Shown piece after piece: positions 28,867-37,846 of a stretch of DNA of 54,330 nucleotides (within the stretch, counting starts at the first letter, position 1; each line of letters starts with the position of its first letter). The stretch is taken from NCBI GenBank assembly GCA_945900945.1, contig CAMDKL010000020.1, positions 1 through 54,330 on the forward strand, in the 5' to 3' direction. A program made the position numbers and the translations under genes. The notes beneath the pieces are model-generated. The model was not told the origin of the DNA, made no database searches, and saw only the letters and a program-made list of their open reading frames with translations. Source of the stretch: Pirellula staleyi DSM 6068. Its GTDB lineage: Bacteria; Planctomycetota; Planctomycetia; Pirellulales; Pirellulaceae.

Positions 28867-28950
28867 TTGGCTTACTTATGGATGCTGGTTGGGTCCATTT
28901 TCTTTGCAATTGCGGCTGATTGGCAAATAAAAAAGCCACGACTTGTTTAA
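28867..28950 (+). CDS. Possible 27-residue membrane microprotein
   Basis: A TTG at 28867 preceded at ideal spacing by GAGGAG (28855-28860) opens a 27-residue frame. It has a central hydrophobic stretch (WMLVGSIFFAIAADW) and a basic tail (QIKKPRLV). The end overlaps the terminator stem at 28931-28962. The good ribosome-binding site is the main support; no family is recognised. Confidence 0.35.
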   Translation: MAYLWMLVGSIFFAIAADWQIKKPRLV

Positions 28951-28962
28951 GCCGTGGCTTTT
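28931..28962. terminator. Bidirectional rho-independent terminator downstream of gap
   Basis: AAAAGCCACG (28931-28940) pairs perfectly with CGTGGCTTTT (28953-28962) around a 12-base loop. On the minus strand the stem is followed by a T-rich run, so it would end gap transcription. In the plus direction it ends the putative microprotein transcript. Confidence 0.75.
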
Positions 28963-28992
28963 GTTGACCATTCGGTTGCATCAACGCCCTAT

Positions 28993-30021
28993 TTACAGGA
29001 ACTTGGCCAATCGAGCGCAGAGGTCGGCGGTTCGGCAACTGTAGCCCCATTCGTTGTCGTACCACGAAACCACCTTCACCAACTTGCCCTTGTCCCCTAG
29101 GACCTGGGTAAAGTCGGCAGCAAAAATGCTGCTGTGCGGGTCGTCGATGATATCGCTGGAAACAATCGGATCCTCGGTATAACAAAGGATCCCTTTGAGC
29201 GGTCCATCCGCAGCGAGCTTCATCGCCGCGTTGATTTCAGCAACGGTTGTTTCCTTTTTGAGGTTTACGGTCAAGTCGACTACGGAGCCCGTTGCGACCG
29301 GAACCCTTAAAGCGATACCAGTCAATTTTCCCTTGAGCTGAGGAATAACCAAACCAACTGCGGATGCAGCACCCGTCGTAGTTGGGATAATGTTCAAAGC
29401 GGCAGCCCGAGCACGGTACGGATCGGCGTGAGGCATATCCTGAACCTTTTGGTCGTTGGTGTACGCATGCACCGTGGTCATCAAGCCAGATTCGATACCA
29501 AAAGTATCATTGAGAACCATGGCAATGGGGGCCAAACAATTTGTGGTGCAAGATGCGTTTGATATGCACTTGAGATCGGCGGTGAGCTTGTCGTCGTTGA
29601 CGCCGAGTACGCAAGTTAAGTCCGCACCGTCTTTGGCGGGTGCACTGAGTACCACCTTTTTACAACCTGCGGCCAAGTGCGAGTCATAACCTGGCTTACC
29701 ATCCTTGGCTCGCGCTGTGAAGAAGCCAGTGCTTTCGACGACGATATCGATTTTGAGATCAGCCCAAGGCATTTTCGATGGATCTTTTTCGGCCAAAGCC
29801 AGAATTTTCTTGCCGTTCACGATAAGGTGCTTGTCGTCGTAGCTGACCGTTCCATCGTAACGACCGTGGACGCTATCGTATTTGAGCAACGTTGCCAGCA
29901 TGGCGTTATCCGTTAGGTCATTCACGGCTACAACTTCGAACTCGCTCGAACGGCTCATTAAGTTGCGGAACGTCAATCGTCCGATACGACCAAACCCGTT
30001 AATTGCGATTCGAATTGTCAC
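28993..30021 (-). CDS. gap: Glyceraldehyde-3-phosphate dehydrogenase, type I
   Basis: Glycolytic enzyme converting glyceraldehyde 3-phosphate to 1,3-bisphosphoglycerate with NAD+. 342 residues from the GTG at 30021, which gives the canonical N-terminus [18 protein letters not shown]. The catalytic cysteine is in [13 protein letters not shown], and the conserved histidine in [21 protein letters not shown] is near the C-terminus. The frame extends upstream to 30111 but the extra residues are not family-like; GGAGA precedes the GTG. A single-gene unit with its own terminator. Confidence 0.96.
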   Translation of the reverse strand: MTIRIAINGFGRIGRLTFRNLMSRSSEFEVVAVNDLTDNAMLATLLKYDSVHGRYDGTVSYDDKHLIVNGKKILALAEKDPSKMPWADLKIDIVVESTGFFTARAKDGKPGYDSHLAAGCKKVVLSAPAKDGADLTCVLGVNDDKLTADLKCISNASCTTNCLAPIAMVLNDTFGIESGLMTTVHAYTNDQKVQDMPHADPYRARAAALNIIPTTTGAASAVGLVIPQLKGKLTGIALRVPVATGSVVDLTVNLKKETTVAEINAAMKLAADGPLKGILCYTEDPIVSSDIIDDPHSSIFAADFTQVLGDKGKLVKVVSWYDNEWGYSCRTADLCARLAKFL

Positions 30022-30274
30022 CGCTAGTGTTCTCCGCCAAAAGTTAGAAAGGACCGTGTGGGAAATCGATCTGGAATCGCCAGAGACCAAATCGTCGGCT
30101 GCAAGCTTCACTCATAAATGCCAAGCGCCTAGTACTATAGAGAGACAGCGAGTATACAAGCGGTCGGAAACATCATCAATAACAAAGAAAAAACGACTGA
30201 CCAAACGAAAATCTTGCCTACAATGGCATCAGTGAACTTAATCAATCAACGGTTCTTGTTTTCGGCCAAACAAC

Positions 30275-32479
30275 ATGTCCATTTCGTTACCCATTGTAGA
30301 TATAGACGCGGAATCGCTAACGGCGGCTAATAGCACCTGCAGGACCAGCACCGGAAAAAACGGGAGCGTTGTCAGTCGATACTTAGACAACCTCGGTGAA
30401 ACGAAGCCGCAGGGGCTCGGCGAACGGCAGCCCCACGGACCACTCGCCAGGGCTCCCTTGCCGATGTCCATGGAGGAGGCCAAAGCTAGAGGTTGGAACG
30501 AATTGGATGTGGTTTTTGTAACGGGTGATGCCTATATCGATCACCCAAGTTTTGCCATGTCGATCCTTGGTAGAGTGCTCGAGGCTGCTGGTTACCGCGT
30601 TGGAATCGTCAGCCAACCGGATTGGCATACCTGCGAGCCATGGAAGCGATTCGGGCGCCCACGACTGTTTTTTGGAATCAGCGCTGGCAATATGGACAGC
30701 ATGATCAACCACTACACCGCAAACAAAAAAGTCCGCAACGACGACGCTTATTCCCCCGGCGGAAAAATCGGACTTAGGCCCGATCGGGCAACACTCGCAT
30801 ATTGCCAAAGAGCCCGCGAAGCTTACAAAGGTGTACCGGTCATCGCAGGAGGCGTGGAGGCATCACTTCGACGTTTGGCACACTACGATTTCTGGAGCGA
30901 TAAAGTCCGACGCAGTATCTTGCTGGATAGCAAAGCGGATCTCGTTGCATTCGGCATGGGCGAAAATTCGATCGTCGAGATGTGCCGTCGACTCGATGCT
31001 GGCGAAGCGGTCAAGGACTTGCGCAATATGCGAGGCGTTGCCTATGCGCTAGGAGCGTCTGAACCACTACCTACCGATGCAATCGAACTGCCATCCTACG
31101 ACGATGTCGTTGCAGATAAAATCGCATTCTCAAAAGCAACTCGCACCATCCACAACGAAACGAATCCACTCAATGCGAAGAAGTTGATGCAACGCCACGG
31201 TACGCAAACCATTGTTTGCAATGTCCCGCAGTTACCGCTCAGCGAAGAGGCGATGGATCGGATTTATGGACTGCCTTATACCCGTCGAGCTCACCCGAGC
31301 TACACCGAGCAGATTCCCTCGTACAACATGATCAAAAACTCGGTCACAATCATGCGAGGCTGTTTCGGTGGTTGCACATTCTGTTCCATCACAGCGCACC
31401 AAGGACGCATCATTCAGTCTCGTTCGAAAGAATCTGTCTTGAACGAAATCAAGACGATGACCGAAGACAAGGATTTCAAAGGGATCGTAAGCGATATTGG
31501 CGGACCCACTGCCAACATGTACCACATGCGATGCACGAAGCCGGAGGTCGAGGCGAAATGCCGACGGCAATCCTGCGTGCACCCCAAGATATGCAAACTC
31601 CTCGGTGTGGACCATACACCGGTCATCGAGTTGATGCGTGAGTCTCGCGAAATACCAGGAATAAAGAAAGTCCTCGTGGCCAGTGGCGTCCGCATGGACT
31701 TGGCTCGGCAATCGCCTGAGTATATTCGTGAACTCACCGAGCACCACGTAGGCGGCCACTTGAAAGTTGCTCCTGAACATGTCGACGCAGATGTTCTTTT
31801 TAAAATGCGTAAGCCTGCCAATGACGATTTCGAATACTTTACCGAGCAATTCAAAAAGGCATCCGACGACGCTGGAAAAAAACAGTACCTCATACCTTAT
31901 TTCATCGCGTCACATCCCGGCAGCTCGATCGAGTCGATGATCGAGCTCGCGGTGTTCCTGAAACGCAACGGTTACAAACCCGATCAAGTGCAAGACTTTA
32001 TTCCTGCACCGCTCGATATAGCGACCAGCATGTATTACACCGGACTCGACCCTTTCACTCTCAAACCCGTCTTTATTGCGAAAGCACTTCGTGATCGCAA
32101 GTCGCAACGGGCCTTGATGCAGTTTTTCAAACCAGAAAACTACTTTGAAGTTCGCGATGCCCTTCGGTCCGTGAATCGAAACGATCTTATTGGCGAAGGA
32201 TGCGATTGCTTGATCGGGTCAAGACCGCCGAAGGAAGCGATGGAGCGTCGTCGCGAAGATGCGAACAAACGCTTTCGCGGGGAGTATGTTCACACGATTC
32301 CGAATCCAAGTTCGACGCTAGCGGATCCCAATCCACCTGGGACAACAAGCTCCGGAACCGGCGCTGAACCAACTCCCGAAACAACGCGAAGAAAGAGCCC
32401 TAAAAAGCAGCAACGCAATGGTTCCAAGGATGGTGGCAAGAAGCCAAATACAGGCTATCGCCCCGGCCGTCGCGTATAG
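30275..32479 (+). CDS. ygiQ: YgiQ-family radical SAM protein
   Basis: 734 residues. The N-terminal DUF3362-type partner region begins LDVVFVTGDAYIDHPSFAM. The radical SAM cluster motif is RGCFGGCTFCSI (C-x3-C-x2-C). LRPDRATLAYCQRAR and GGVEASLRRLAHYDFWSDKVR are hallmarks of YgiQ. The protein ends with a basic, low-complexity tail (RRKSPKKQQRNGSKDGGKK). The substrate of the family is unknown to me. The next gene, nhaA, begins about 70 bases later. Confidence 0.93.
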   Translation: MSISLPIVDIDAESLTAANSTCRTSTGKNGSVVSRYLDNLGETKPQGLGERQPHGPLARAPLPMSMEEAKARGWNELDVVFVTGDAYIDHPSFAMSILGRVLEAAGYRVGIVSQPDWHTCEPWKRFGRPRLFFGISAGNMDSMINHYTANKKVRNDDAYSPGGKIGLRPDRATLAYCQRAREAYKGVPVIAGGVEASLRRLAHYDFWSDKVRRSILLDSKADLVAFGMGENSIVEMCRRLDAGEAVKDLRNMRGVAYALGASEPLPTDAIELPSYDDVVADKIAFSKATRTIHNETNPLNAKKLMQRHGTQTIVCNVPQLPLSEEAMDRIYGLPYTRRAHPSYTEQIPSYNMIKNSVTIMRGCFGGCTFCSITAHQGRIIQSRSKESVLNEIKTMTEDKDFKGIVSDIGGPTANMYHMRCTKPEVEAKCRRQSCVHPKICKLLGVDHTPVIELMRESREIPGIKKVLVASGVRMDLARQSPEYIRELTEHHVGGHLKVAPEHVDADVLFKMRKPANDDFEYFTEQFKKASDDAGKKQYLIPYFIASHPGSSIESMIELAVFLKRNGYKPDQVQDFIPAPLDIATSMYYTGLDPFTLKPVFIAKALRDRKSQRALMQFFKPENYFEVRDALRSVNRNDLIGEGCDCLIGSRPPKEAMERRREDANKRFRGEYVHTIPNPSSTLADPNPPGTTSSGTGAEPTPETTRRKSPKKQQRNGSKDGGKKPNTGYRPGRRV

Positions 32480-32551
32480 TGGTCGACCGCTTTGAGATCG
32501 AAAAAACAACCAATCGCATTTTTAAGAAAACCCTCGAATTCGTTCCGAAAC

Positions 32552-33715
32552 ATGTTTAGTACTAGGCTTTTCAGGGAGTTTTTTTCGAGCGAAAAGTCAG
32601 GAGGCCTCCTCCTTGTTATTGTGACAATGGGGTCGTTGGTTCTCGCAAATTCGGCAATCGGCAAGCCGCTGATCCATTTGTTTCACCACGAGTATTTTGG
32701 ACTCTCTGTCGAGCAATGGGTCAATGACGGTCTCATGTTCCTCTTTTTTTTGATGATCGGACTTGAGCTAAAGCGAGAGATTTATCAGGGTGAACTTTCT
32801 TCTTGGCGAAACGCCTCTTTACCTGTCTTCGCGGCACTAGGTGGAATGATTGTCCCAGCAGCGATACATTTTTCATTGAATGCCGGTACGCTCACGCAAG
32901 GTGGTGCTGGGATCCCGATGGCAACGGACATCGCCTTTTCACTGGGCGTTTTATCTTTGTTCGGAAGCAAGGTCCCTTACTCCCTCAAGGTGTTTTTGAC
33001 CGCCCTGGCAATTGCGGATGACCTCGGAGCGATTGTTGTCATCGCAATCTTCTATACCAAAGGAATCACAATTAGTTATCTCAGTGGTGCACTCGCCACT
33101 TTCGCTATACTCTTGGTACTCAATCGCACACGTGTTACGAACTTGTGGCCTTACTTGATCGGGGGCGTCGCCATGTGGTGGTGCCTGTTGCATTCGGGAA
33201 TCCACGCAACGATTGGTGGCGTACTCCTCGCGTTTGCAATCCCGTTTTCAAAGGAAACTCACGATTGCGTTTCGCACCGGCTTCAACATAGGCTTCACTT
33301 TCCCGTTGCCTTTGGAATTTTGCCGATTTTCGCGTTGGTCAACACTTGTATTCCGATCGGGGGTGAATGGTATCTTGAGCTTATGCAACGCAATACGATT
33401 GGAATATTTTTGGGGCTGGTTATCGGTAAGCCGTTGGGGATTCTTGCTTTTTGTGGATTGGCGGTTGCATTGAAGATCGGACAACTCCCGAATGAACTGC
33501 GTTGGAGTCACCTTATTGGTGCAGGCCTATTGGCTGGCATCGGCTTTACCATGTCGATTTTTGTTTCGTTGCTTGCGTTCGAGGATCAGGCTGTCGTCAA
33601 CTTTTCGCAAATCACCGTCTTGATCGCGTCGACGACGTCTGCGGTGTTAGGGATTATTTGGTTTATGCTATGGATTCCGAACGCTTCAATTAACGGTATG
33701 GATCAATCAAACTAG
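32552..33715 (+). CDS. nhaA: Na+/H+ antiporter NhaA
   Basis: 387 residues, the same length as the classic NhaA. The N-terminus FFSSEKSGGLLLVIVTMGSL and FFLMIGLELKREIYQGELS are typical. The transport site has ADDLGAIVVIAIFYT (the paired aspartates) and PMATDIAFSLGVL. About 11-12 membrane helices are predicted. It exports sodium in exchange for protons, consistent with a marine or brackish lifestyle. The ATG at 32552 is preferred to a TTG 60 bases upstream. Confidence 0.95.
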   Translation: MFSTRLFREFFSSEKSGGLLLVIVTMGSLVLANSAIGKPLIHLFHHEYFGLSVEQWVNDGLMFLFFLMIGLELKREIYQGELSSWRNASLPVFAALGGMIVPAAIHFSLNAGTLTQGGAGIPMATDIAFSLGVLSLFGSKVPYSLKVFLTALAIADDLGAIVVIAIFYTKGITISYLSGALATFAILLVLNRTRVTNLWPYLIGGVAMWWCLLHSGIHATIGGVLLAFAIPFSKETHDCVSHRLQHRLHFPVAFGILPIFALVNTCIPIGGEWYLELMQRNTIGIFLGLVIGKPLGILAFCGLAVALKIGQLPNELRWSHLIGAGLLAGIGFTMSIFVSLLAFEDQAVVNFSQITVLIASTTSAVLGIIWFMLWIPNASINGMDQSN

Positions 33716-33780
33716 CCAATTACTGCAGTTACCATTAGGGTTTGCGCTTGGTCTCGGCTGAGATTCCGACGCTCACCACC

Positions 33781-34389
33781 TGTTCGGCGACAACTACATT
33801 TCCGCATTAGCGACAACTAAAATTCCTGACTGGATTTTGGTGGATTTCTAATCGGGCTTCTTGGGCTCTGGAGTCGTCGCCGCTTATTGTCTTGCCTGAG
33901 CTTCCTCCAATCGACTACTGCTCACGTTCAGTTCGAGGATCGTGCTGTGGTGAACCAATCGGTCGATGGCTGCTGCCGTCGTCATCGGGTCCTTGAATAT
34001 CTGCTCCCATTTGGACGATGGAAGGTTGCTGTTGATCAACAGACTCGTGCGTTCGTATCGATCCGCAATCAATGTAAACAATACTTCCATCTCTTCGCGA
34101 CTCTGTTGTACGTACCAGATATCGTCGATGATCAATACTGAAAAGCGCCCCAGATTCTTCAGCATTTCTGGCAATCGAAGTTCTCGTTTGGCAGCAACAA
34201 ATGTTGGACTAGTTTCGCACAAGGGGCGAAACACACGGAGTACCCGCACCTCACCAATTCGTTGCCCAACGCTTCTAGTAACATCGTCTTCCCCGAGCCC
34301 GGCCTGCCGAAAATTAACACATTCTCCGCTCGCTTCACGAACTCCCCGTTCTGAAGTTGCTGCATTCGATGTTGTACTACCATCAGGAA
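33781..34389 (-). mobile_element. IS21-family remnant A (right end plus istB)
   Basis: The outer end at 33781 starts TGTTCGGCGACAACTA, and GCGACAACTA recurs 23 bases inward (33787 and 33810). The same end, with the same spacing, starts at 52567. IS21-type ends begin with TG and carry such short direct repeats. Inward lies an istB reading on the minus strand. istA and the other end are missing. Confidence 0.78.
33884..34389 (-). pseudogene. istB: IS21-family istB-like ATPase, frameshifted
   Basis: The transposition helper ATPase of IS21 elements. The first part has HRMQQLQNGEFVKRAENVL and Walker A GRPGSGKT (34308 downward). Near 34195-34205 a one-base loss breaks the frame. The second frame continues AAKRELRLPEMLKNLGRF, VLIIDDIWYV (Walker B), EMEVLFTLIADRYERTS, DPMTTAAAIDRLVHHSTILE, the classical C-terminus. 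The 5' end runs without interruption into an FRG-domain gene start, so it has no start of its own. Non-functional. Confidence 0.85.
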
Positions 34390-34644
34390 CCCGTGATGGC
34401 CATCGATCACTCTCTGGGCCTGCTTAAGATCAATCGTTGCGAGAATGCTTTGGAAGAATGGAGTTTTGGAAATACTCTCTCGCCAAGCAGATGGCACCAA
34501 ATCCCAGCCTGCATTTCCTTGGCCCCTAAACACCCAAGGGGTTAGCGACGCTCCATCTTGTAACCAAAGCGGATTTGAACGCCGAATGACTTCAAGAAAA
34601 GTACGAGCGTCTTCGAATTGTAGTTCTTCATAATTCTCGCTCAC
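34390..34644 (-). pseudogene. FRG-domain gene, 5' fragment fused to istB
   Basis: From the ATG at 34644 the first 60 or so residues form an FRG domain start: EDARTFLEVI, then WVFRGQGNAGWDLVPSAWRE, the signature W-x-FRGQ with W-x-L-x-PS-x-x-R. FRG-domain proteins occur in defence and toxin-like contexts. From about residue 86 the frame becomes IstB, so an IS21-type element inserted or recombined here and removed the rest. An XRE-type regulator fragment lies 50 bases upstream on the same strand and was probably its operon partner. Confidence 0.68.
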
Positions 34645-34694
34645 GCCCAGCTCCGACTTCTTTTGAAATTACAACTCAACGCTCACTTACAGTG

Positions 34695-34890
34695 TTACTG
34701 CAACGAATCAATAGAGTTCTCAAGAACATCCAATGTTCGTTTGTCCATCTTCGCCAATTTCCTAAACAAACTAGGTCGCTGACGAATTCGACTTTTAATC
34801 GATGCCGGCACCTTATCCGCGAGCAAAAGCAGTTCGTCTTCGTCCGCTTGGAGTTCCCCGGCGAGCTTGTGTGTGAATTTCTCCGACGGG
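34695..34890 (-). pseudogene. XRE-type regulator, C-terminal fragment
   Basis: A minus-strand frame too short to be noticed as a gene. It reads PSEKFTHKLAGELQADEDEL, then LLLADKVPASIKSRIRQRP and FRKLAKMDKRTLDVLENSID before TAA. This is the second half of a helix-turn-helix regulator of the kind found with restriction or ImmA-type genes, where PSEKF directly follows the recognition helices. The helix-turn-helix itself is missing: upstream the frame hits a stop where a PglZ fragment starts on the other strand. Confidence 0.72.
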
Positions 34891-35389
34891 TAGCCAGGTT
34901 ATCGACAATGCAGGTGAAAAGGATCTTGGGCCGGTTGTCTTTGACTATGCCATGCAGAATATCCGTGCAGGCTGGCAGTTATTGCGGGAGGAAGGGGTCA
35001 AGCAGTTTGTGATTACTGCCGATCACGGATTCTTATTGAAAGACGGTGTCAGTGAGGTCCAGGCACATGGTCGCAAAGTTGACCCAAGTCGTCGACACAT
35101 ATTGCGTTCGCCATCGGCGCAGCACACAGGCGAGCTACACGTTCCACTTGCCGATTTGGGTTATGAGGGATGCGAAGAGCATCTCATGTTCCCTGAGACA
35201 ACGGCAGCGTTCGACATCGGTGATAAATCGCTTAACTACTTGCATGGCGGCAACTCGTTACAAGAGCGATTGATACCTGTCATCACGATTAGCCATCGAA
35301 TTGCACTTGGCGGGCAAAACTTGAAGTTTCAGTTTGCGAGCGTGCAAAGGCTTGAACCTGTGGGTGGCTGGCATTGCGTATCCAGCTAA
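34889..35389 (+). pseudogene. PglZ-domain protein, internal fragment
   Basis: The frame holds VIDNAGEKDLGPVVFDYAM, then GVKQFVITADHGFLL, the alkaline-phosphatase-like metal motif ADHGF, and YLHGGNSLQERLIPVITI, the PglZ HGG-x-S-x-QE motif. PglZ is a core component of BREX and Pgl phage-defence systems. The N-terminal two thirds and the C-terminal end are missing, and there is no credible start codon. It runs directly into a helicase that has lost its own N-terminus, with the join near 35370-35385. Confidence 0.78.
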
Positions 35390-37115
35390 GGTAATCTTTC
35401 GCGATTTAAGGTATGTCATTATCGATGAGGTTCACGCGATTGCTGGAAGCGATCGAGGTGCGCATCTCATGAGCGTGTTGGAGCGAATTGGGAAGTTTTC
35501 GACGCACGACTTGCAACGTATCGGACTTAGCGCAACGGTTGGCAACCCAGACGCGATACTGGCGTGGCTTCGAGGAACTTCCCAACGAGACGGTGTCGTC
35601 GTCGATCCACCCAAGAAGCCCGCGCGTCGCCAACTTCAGGTCGTTCACCGACCAGGACTTGTATCGATTGCACAGGAGGCATCCCAAAAGGCTCGTGGAG
35701 CAAAGAGTCTTTTCTTTTGCCAGTCACGCGCGACTTCCGAAGCGGTCGCTGAGCAGATGCGGCGGCAAGGAACTGAGGTATTCGTACATCACAGCGCGGT
35801 TTCAAGGGAAGAACGCCTGCATGCGGAAGAACAGTTTCACCAAGGTACTGATGCCTGTATCGTCTGCACATCGACGCTTGAGCTAGGAATTGATGTCGGC
35901 GATCTCGACTATGTTCTTCAGGCCGAGGCCCCGGATTCAGTTAGTTCCTTCATGCAACGCATGGGACGCACAGGTCGGCGCGGAGATCGTCCAGCTAACA
36001 CGACGTTCTACTGCGAATCCAGCGACGGTGTGTTGCAGGCAATTGCAATCATCGAACTAGCCAAATCTAGTTGGGTTGAAAGCATCAAGATTAATGATCG
36101 ATGCTGGCCGGTTTTAATCCATCAGCTGCTGGCAATGGCATTAGCAACCAATGGCGTTAGACCTGAGGACGTATGGACACATCTTTCGGCGTTGCCTGAC
36201 TTCCGAGGAATAGAGCGAGAAGAATTTGACCGCTTGATAGCCTGGATGATCAAAGATGAGTCTTTGCTGCTTTCCAGCGGTCTTCTTTCGTTAGGCACCA
36301 AAGCCGAGCGACGATTTGGCCGTCGCAACTTTATGGAGCTGTTCGCAGTCTTCTCGACGCCAAAGTCCTATGCTGTAATGACGACCACCGGCCAGCCACT
36401 TGGTTCGTTGACGCAAGAGTTCGTTGATAGCCTTGTGGAGAGCGTATCGAGCTTTCTTCTAGGTGGCCGTGCTTGGGCAGTGCAGCAAATCAACCACGAC
36501 GATCGGCGAGTTTTCGTATTCCCAGCACCAGCCGGCAAGCAACCGTCATGGGGCGGCTTTCTTCCACAATTCCTCGGCTACGACTTGTGTCGCCAGATTC
36601 TCAAGGTTCTCACGTCGACAGAGCAATACACATATTTGGAAGACCAAGCTCGCACAGTACTAAGTGAAGAGCGTGAGAAGCTCGGTCGATTCTTGGATGC
36701 CGAGCATGGCGGCATCGATGGCGACAGTCATGAGGTGCGATGGTGGACCTTTGCCGGCGGACGCATCAACTCCACATTGCGTTATGCTCTCGCATTCATC
36801 GAACCCACTTGGACGTTTATTCCAGACAACTTCGCCATTCACATTCGCGGCGGCAGCCCAACCTCGGCTTGGCTTGGAGAGGCAATCCGACAAATCGCTC
36901 AGCCAAACTTCTGGTCAAACGAAGAGCTGCTTGCATCGATCGCCGGCTCGTTGCCAAACTATCGCTTAACCAAGTTTCAGCCCCTCATGCCGGACTGGGT
37001 CGAGCGAGAGATACTGCAAAATCATTTGCTGGATGTACCGGGAGTAAGCTTGGTGCTACCGACCGTTACGCCGATTCGAACCGATTTGAATGGGCTGCGG
37101 ATTGATTCTAAGTAA
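35334..37115 (+). pseudogene. Lhr-like DEAD/DEAH helicase, N-terminus missing (BrxHI-like)
   Basis: About 575 residues of clear helicase homology from AKVIFRDLRYVIIDEVHA (motif II, DEVH). It continues with motif III LSATVGN, SRATSEAVAEQM, HHSAVSREERLHAEEQF, TSTLELGIDVGDLDYV and motif VI QRMGRTGRRGD, and then an Lhr-type C-terminal region. Motif I (Walker A) and everything before it are absent, so ATP hydrolysis is not expected. Beside a PglZ fragment it most resembles the BrxHI helicase of Pgl/type 2 BREX, in which the order pglZ, brxD, brxHI would be shortened by one deletion. The frame of the remainder is intact, suggesting a recent loss. Confidence 0.75.
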
Positions 37116-37151
37116 CTTGCATCGACCGTCACGAATCGATCCCAGGCCTCG

Positions 37152-37519
37152 ATGCAATGCTTGATTCAATTGTTGATTGGTTGGATCGTATTGCTGGCTG
37201 GATACGGATTTACCGACCAGTTCAAGCCACTAAGTGATTTCGAGTTCAGTACTCCTAACCTTCAGATTCGTAAGTACGCCGAATCGGGAAAACTGGAGAC
37301 GGTGGTCAGCAACCGGTTCCATGGCACGTGGTTGGAATCGATACCGGTATTGACAACGGCTACACCTACTTTCAAGAGTTCAAGCCGGTTGGTCACGTGG
37401 GATACTCGATCTGGCTATACGATCTTTCAGAAGACGATATTCTGGGATCCAAATCGTGGGCGGAGGTCTACCGTTTCTATTTAGGGCTCCGAACAGCCGT
37501 GCAAGACGAGTCGAAATAG
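37152..37519 (+). pseudogene. Possible small frameshifted gene of unknown function
   Basis: A frame starting at the ATG at 37152 has a hydrophobic N-terminus (LIQLLIGWIVLLAGYGF) and a plausible body up to about KYAESGKLETVV. A second frame then reads VPWHVVGIDTGIDNGYTYF and VGHVGYSIWLYDLSED to the TAG at 37517. The two together suit one protein of about 120 residues broken by a frameshift near 37310. No family recognised; it could also be noise. Confidence 0.3.
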
Positions 37520-37770
37520 GATCGTATGGTGCAAAAAGTCGGACGACGGGTTGATGAGCAATTGGGCGTCGATCACAAGTCGGGCCAGTGCAAGAATAAC
37601 AGCAATTGATCGAGAATGTCCAAGGCTGCCCACGAACACTGCATGTTTACAAGTATTTGATTAGTGCAATTTGTGTGTTAATAATTGCTAACTTGCTTTT
37701 CAATCGGCTACGCACTTTTTGCGGTGCCAAAGCTCCACTGGATGCCTTACAATGGAATTGCAATTCCGTG

Positions 37771-37818
37771 GGATAGGCTGCTTGCCTGTCGTTGCGATGA
37801 CAGGCTGGAAGCCTATCC
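37771..37818. repeat. Hairpin upstream of the dinG-like gene
   Basis: GGATAGGCTGCTTGCCTGTC (37771-37790) and GACAGGCTGGAAGCCTATCC (37799-37818) are inverted repeats matching at 17 of 20 positions around an 8-base loop. It lies 29 bases before the proposed start. Confidence 0.75.
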
Positions 37819-37846
37819 TGCGTCTTTTTCAAGGAAACATGGGTTG

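Noticed and set aside
30022-30111. Extra 30 codons on gap from an upstream ATG
   Set aside because: The GTG at 30021 gives the canonical start of the family and has a GGAGA upstream.
31232-31849. A 205-residue minus-strand reading frame inside ygiQ
   Set aside because: Antisense to the radical SAM core; codon pattern and motifs belong to ygiQ.
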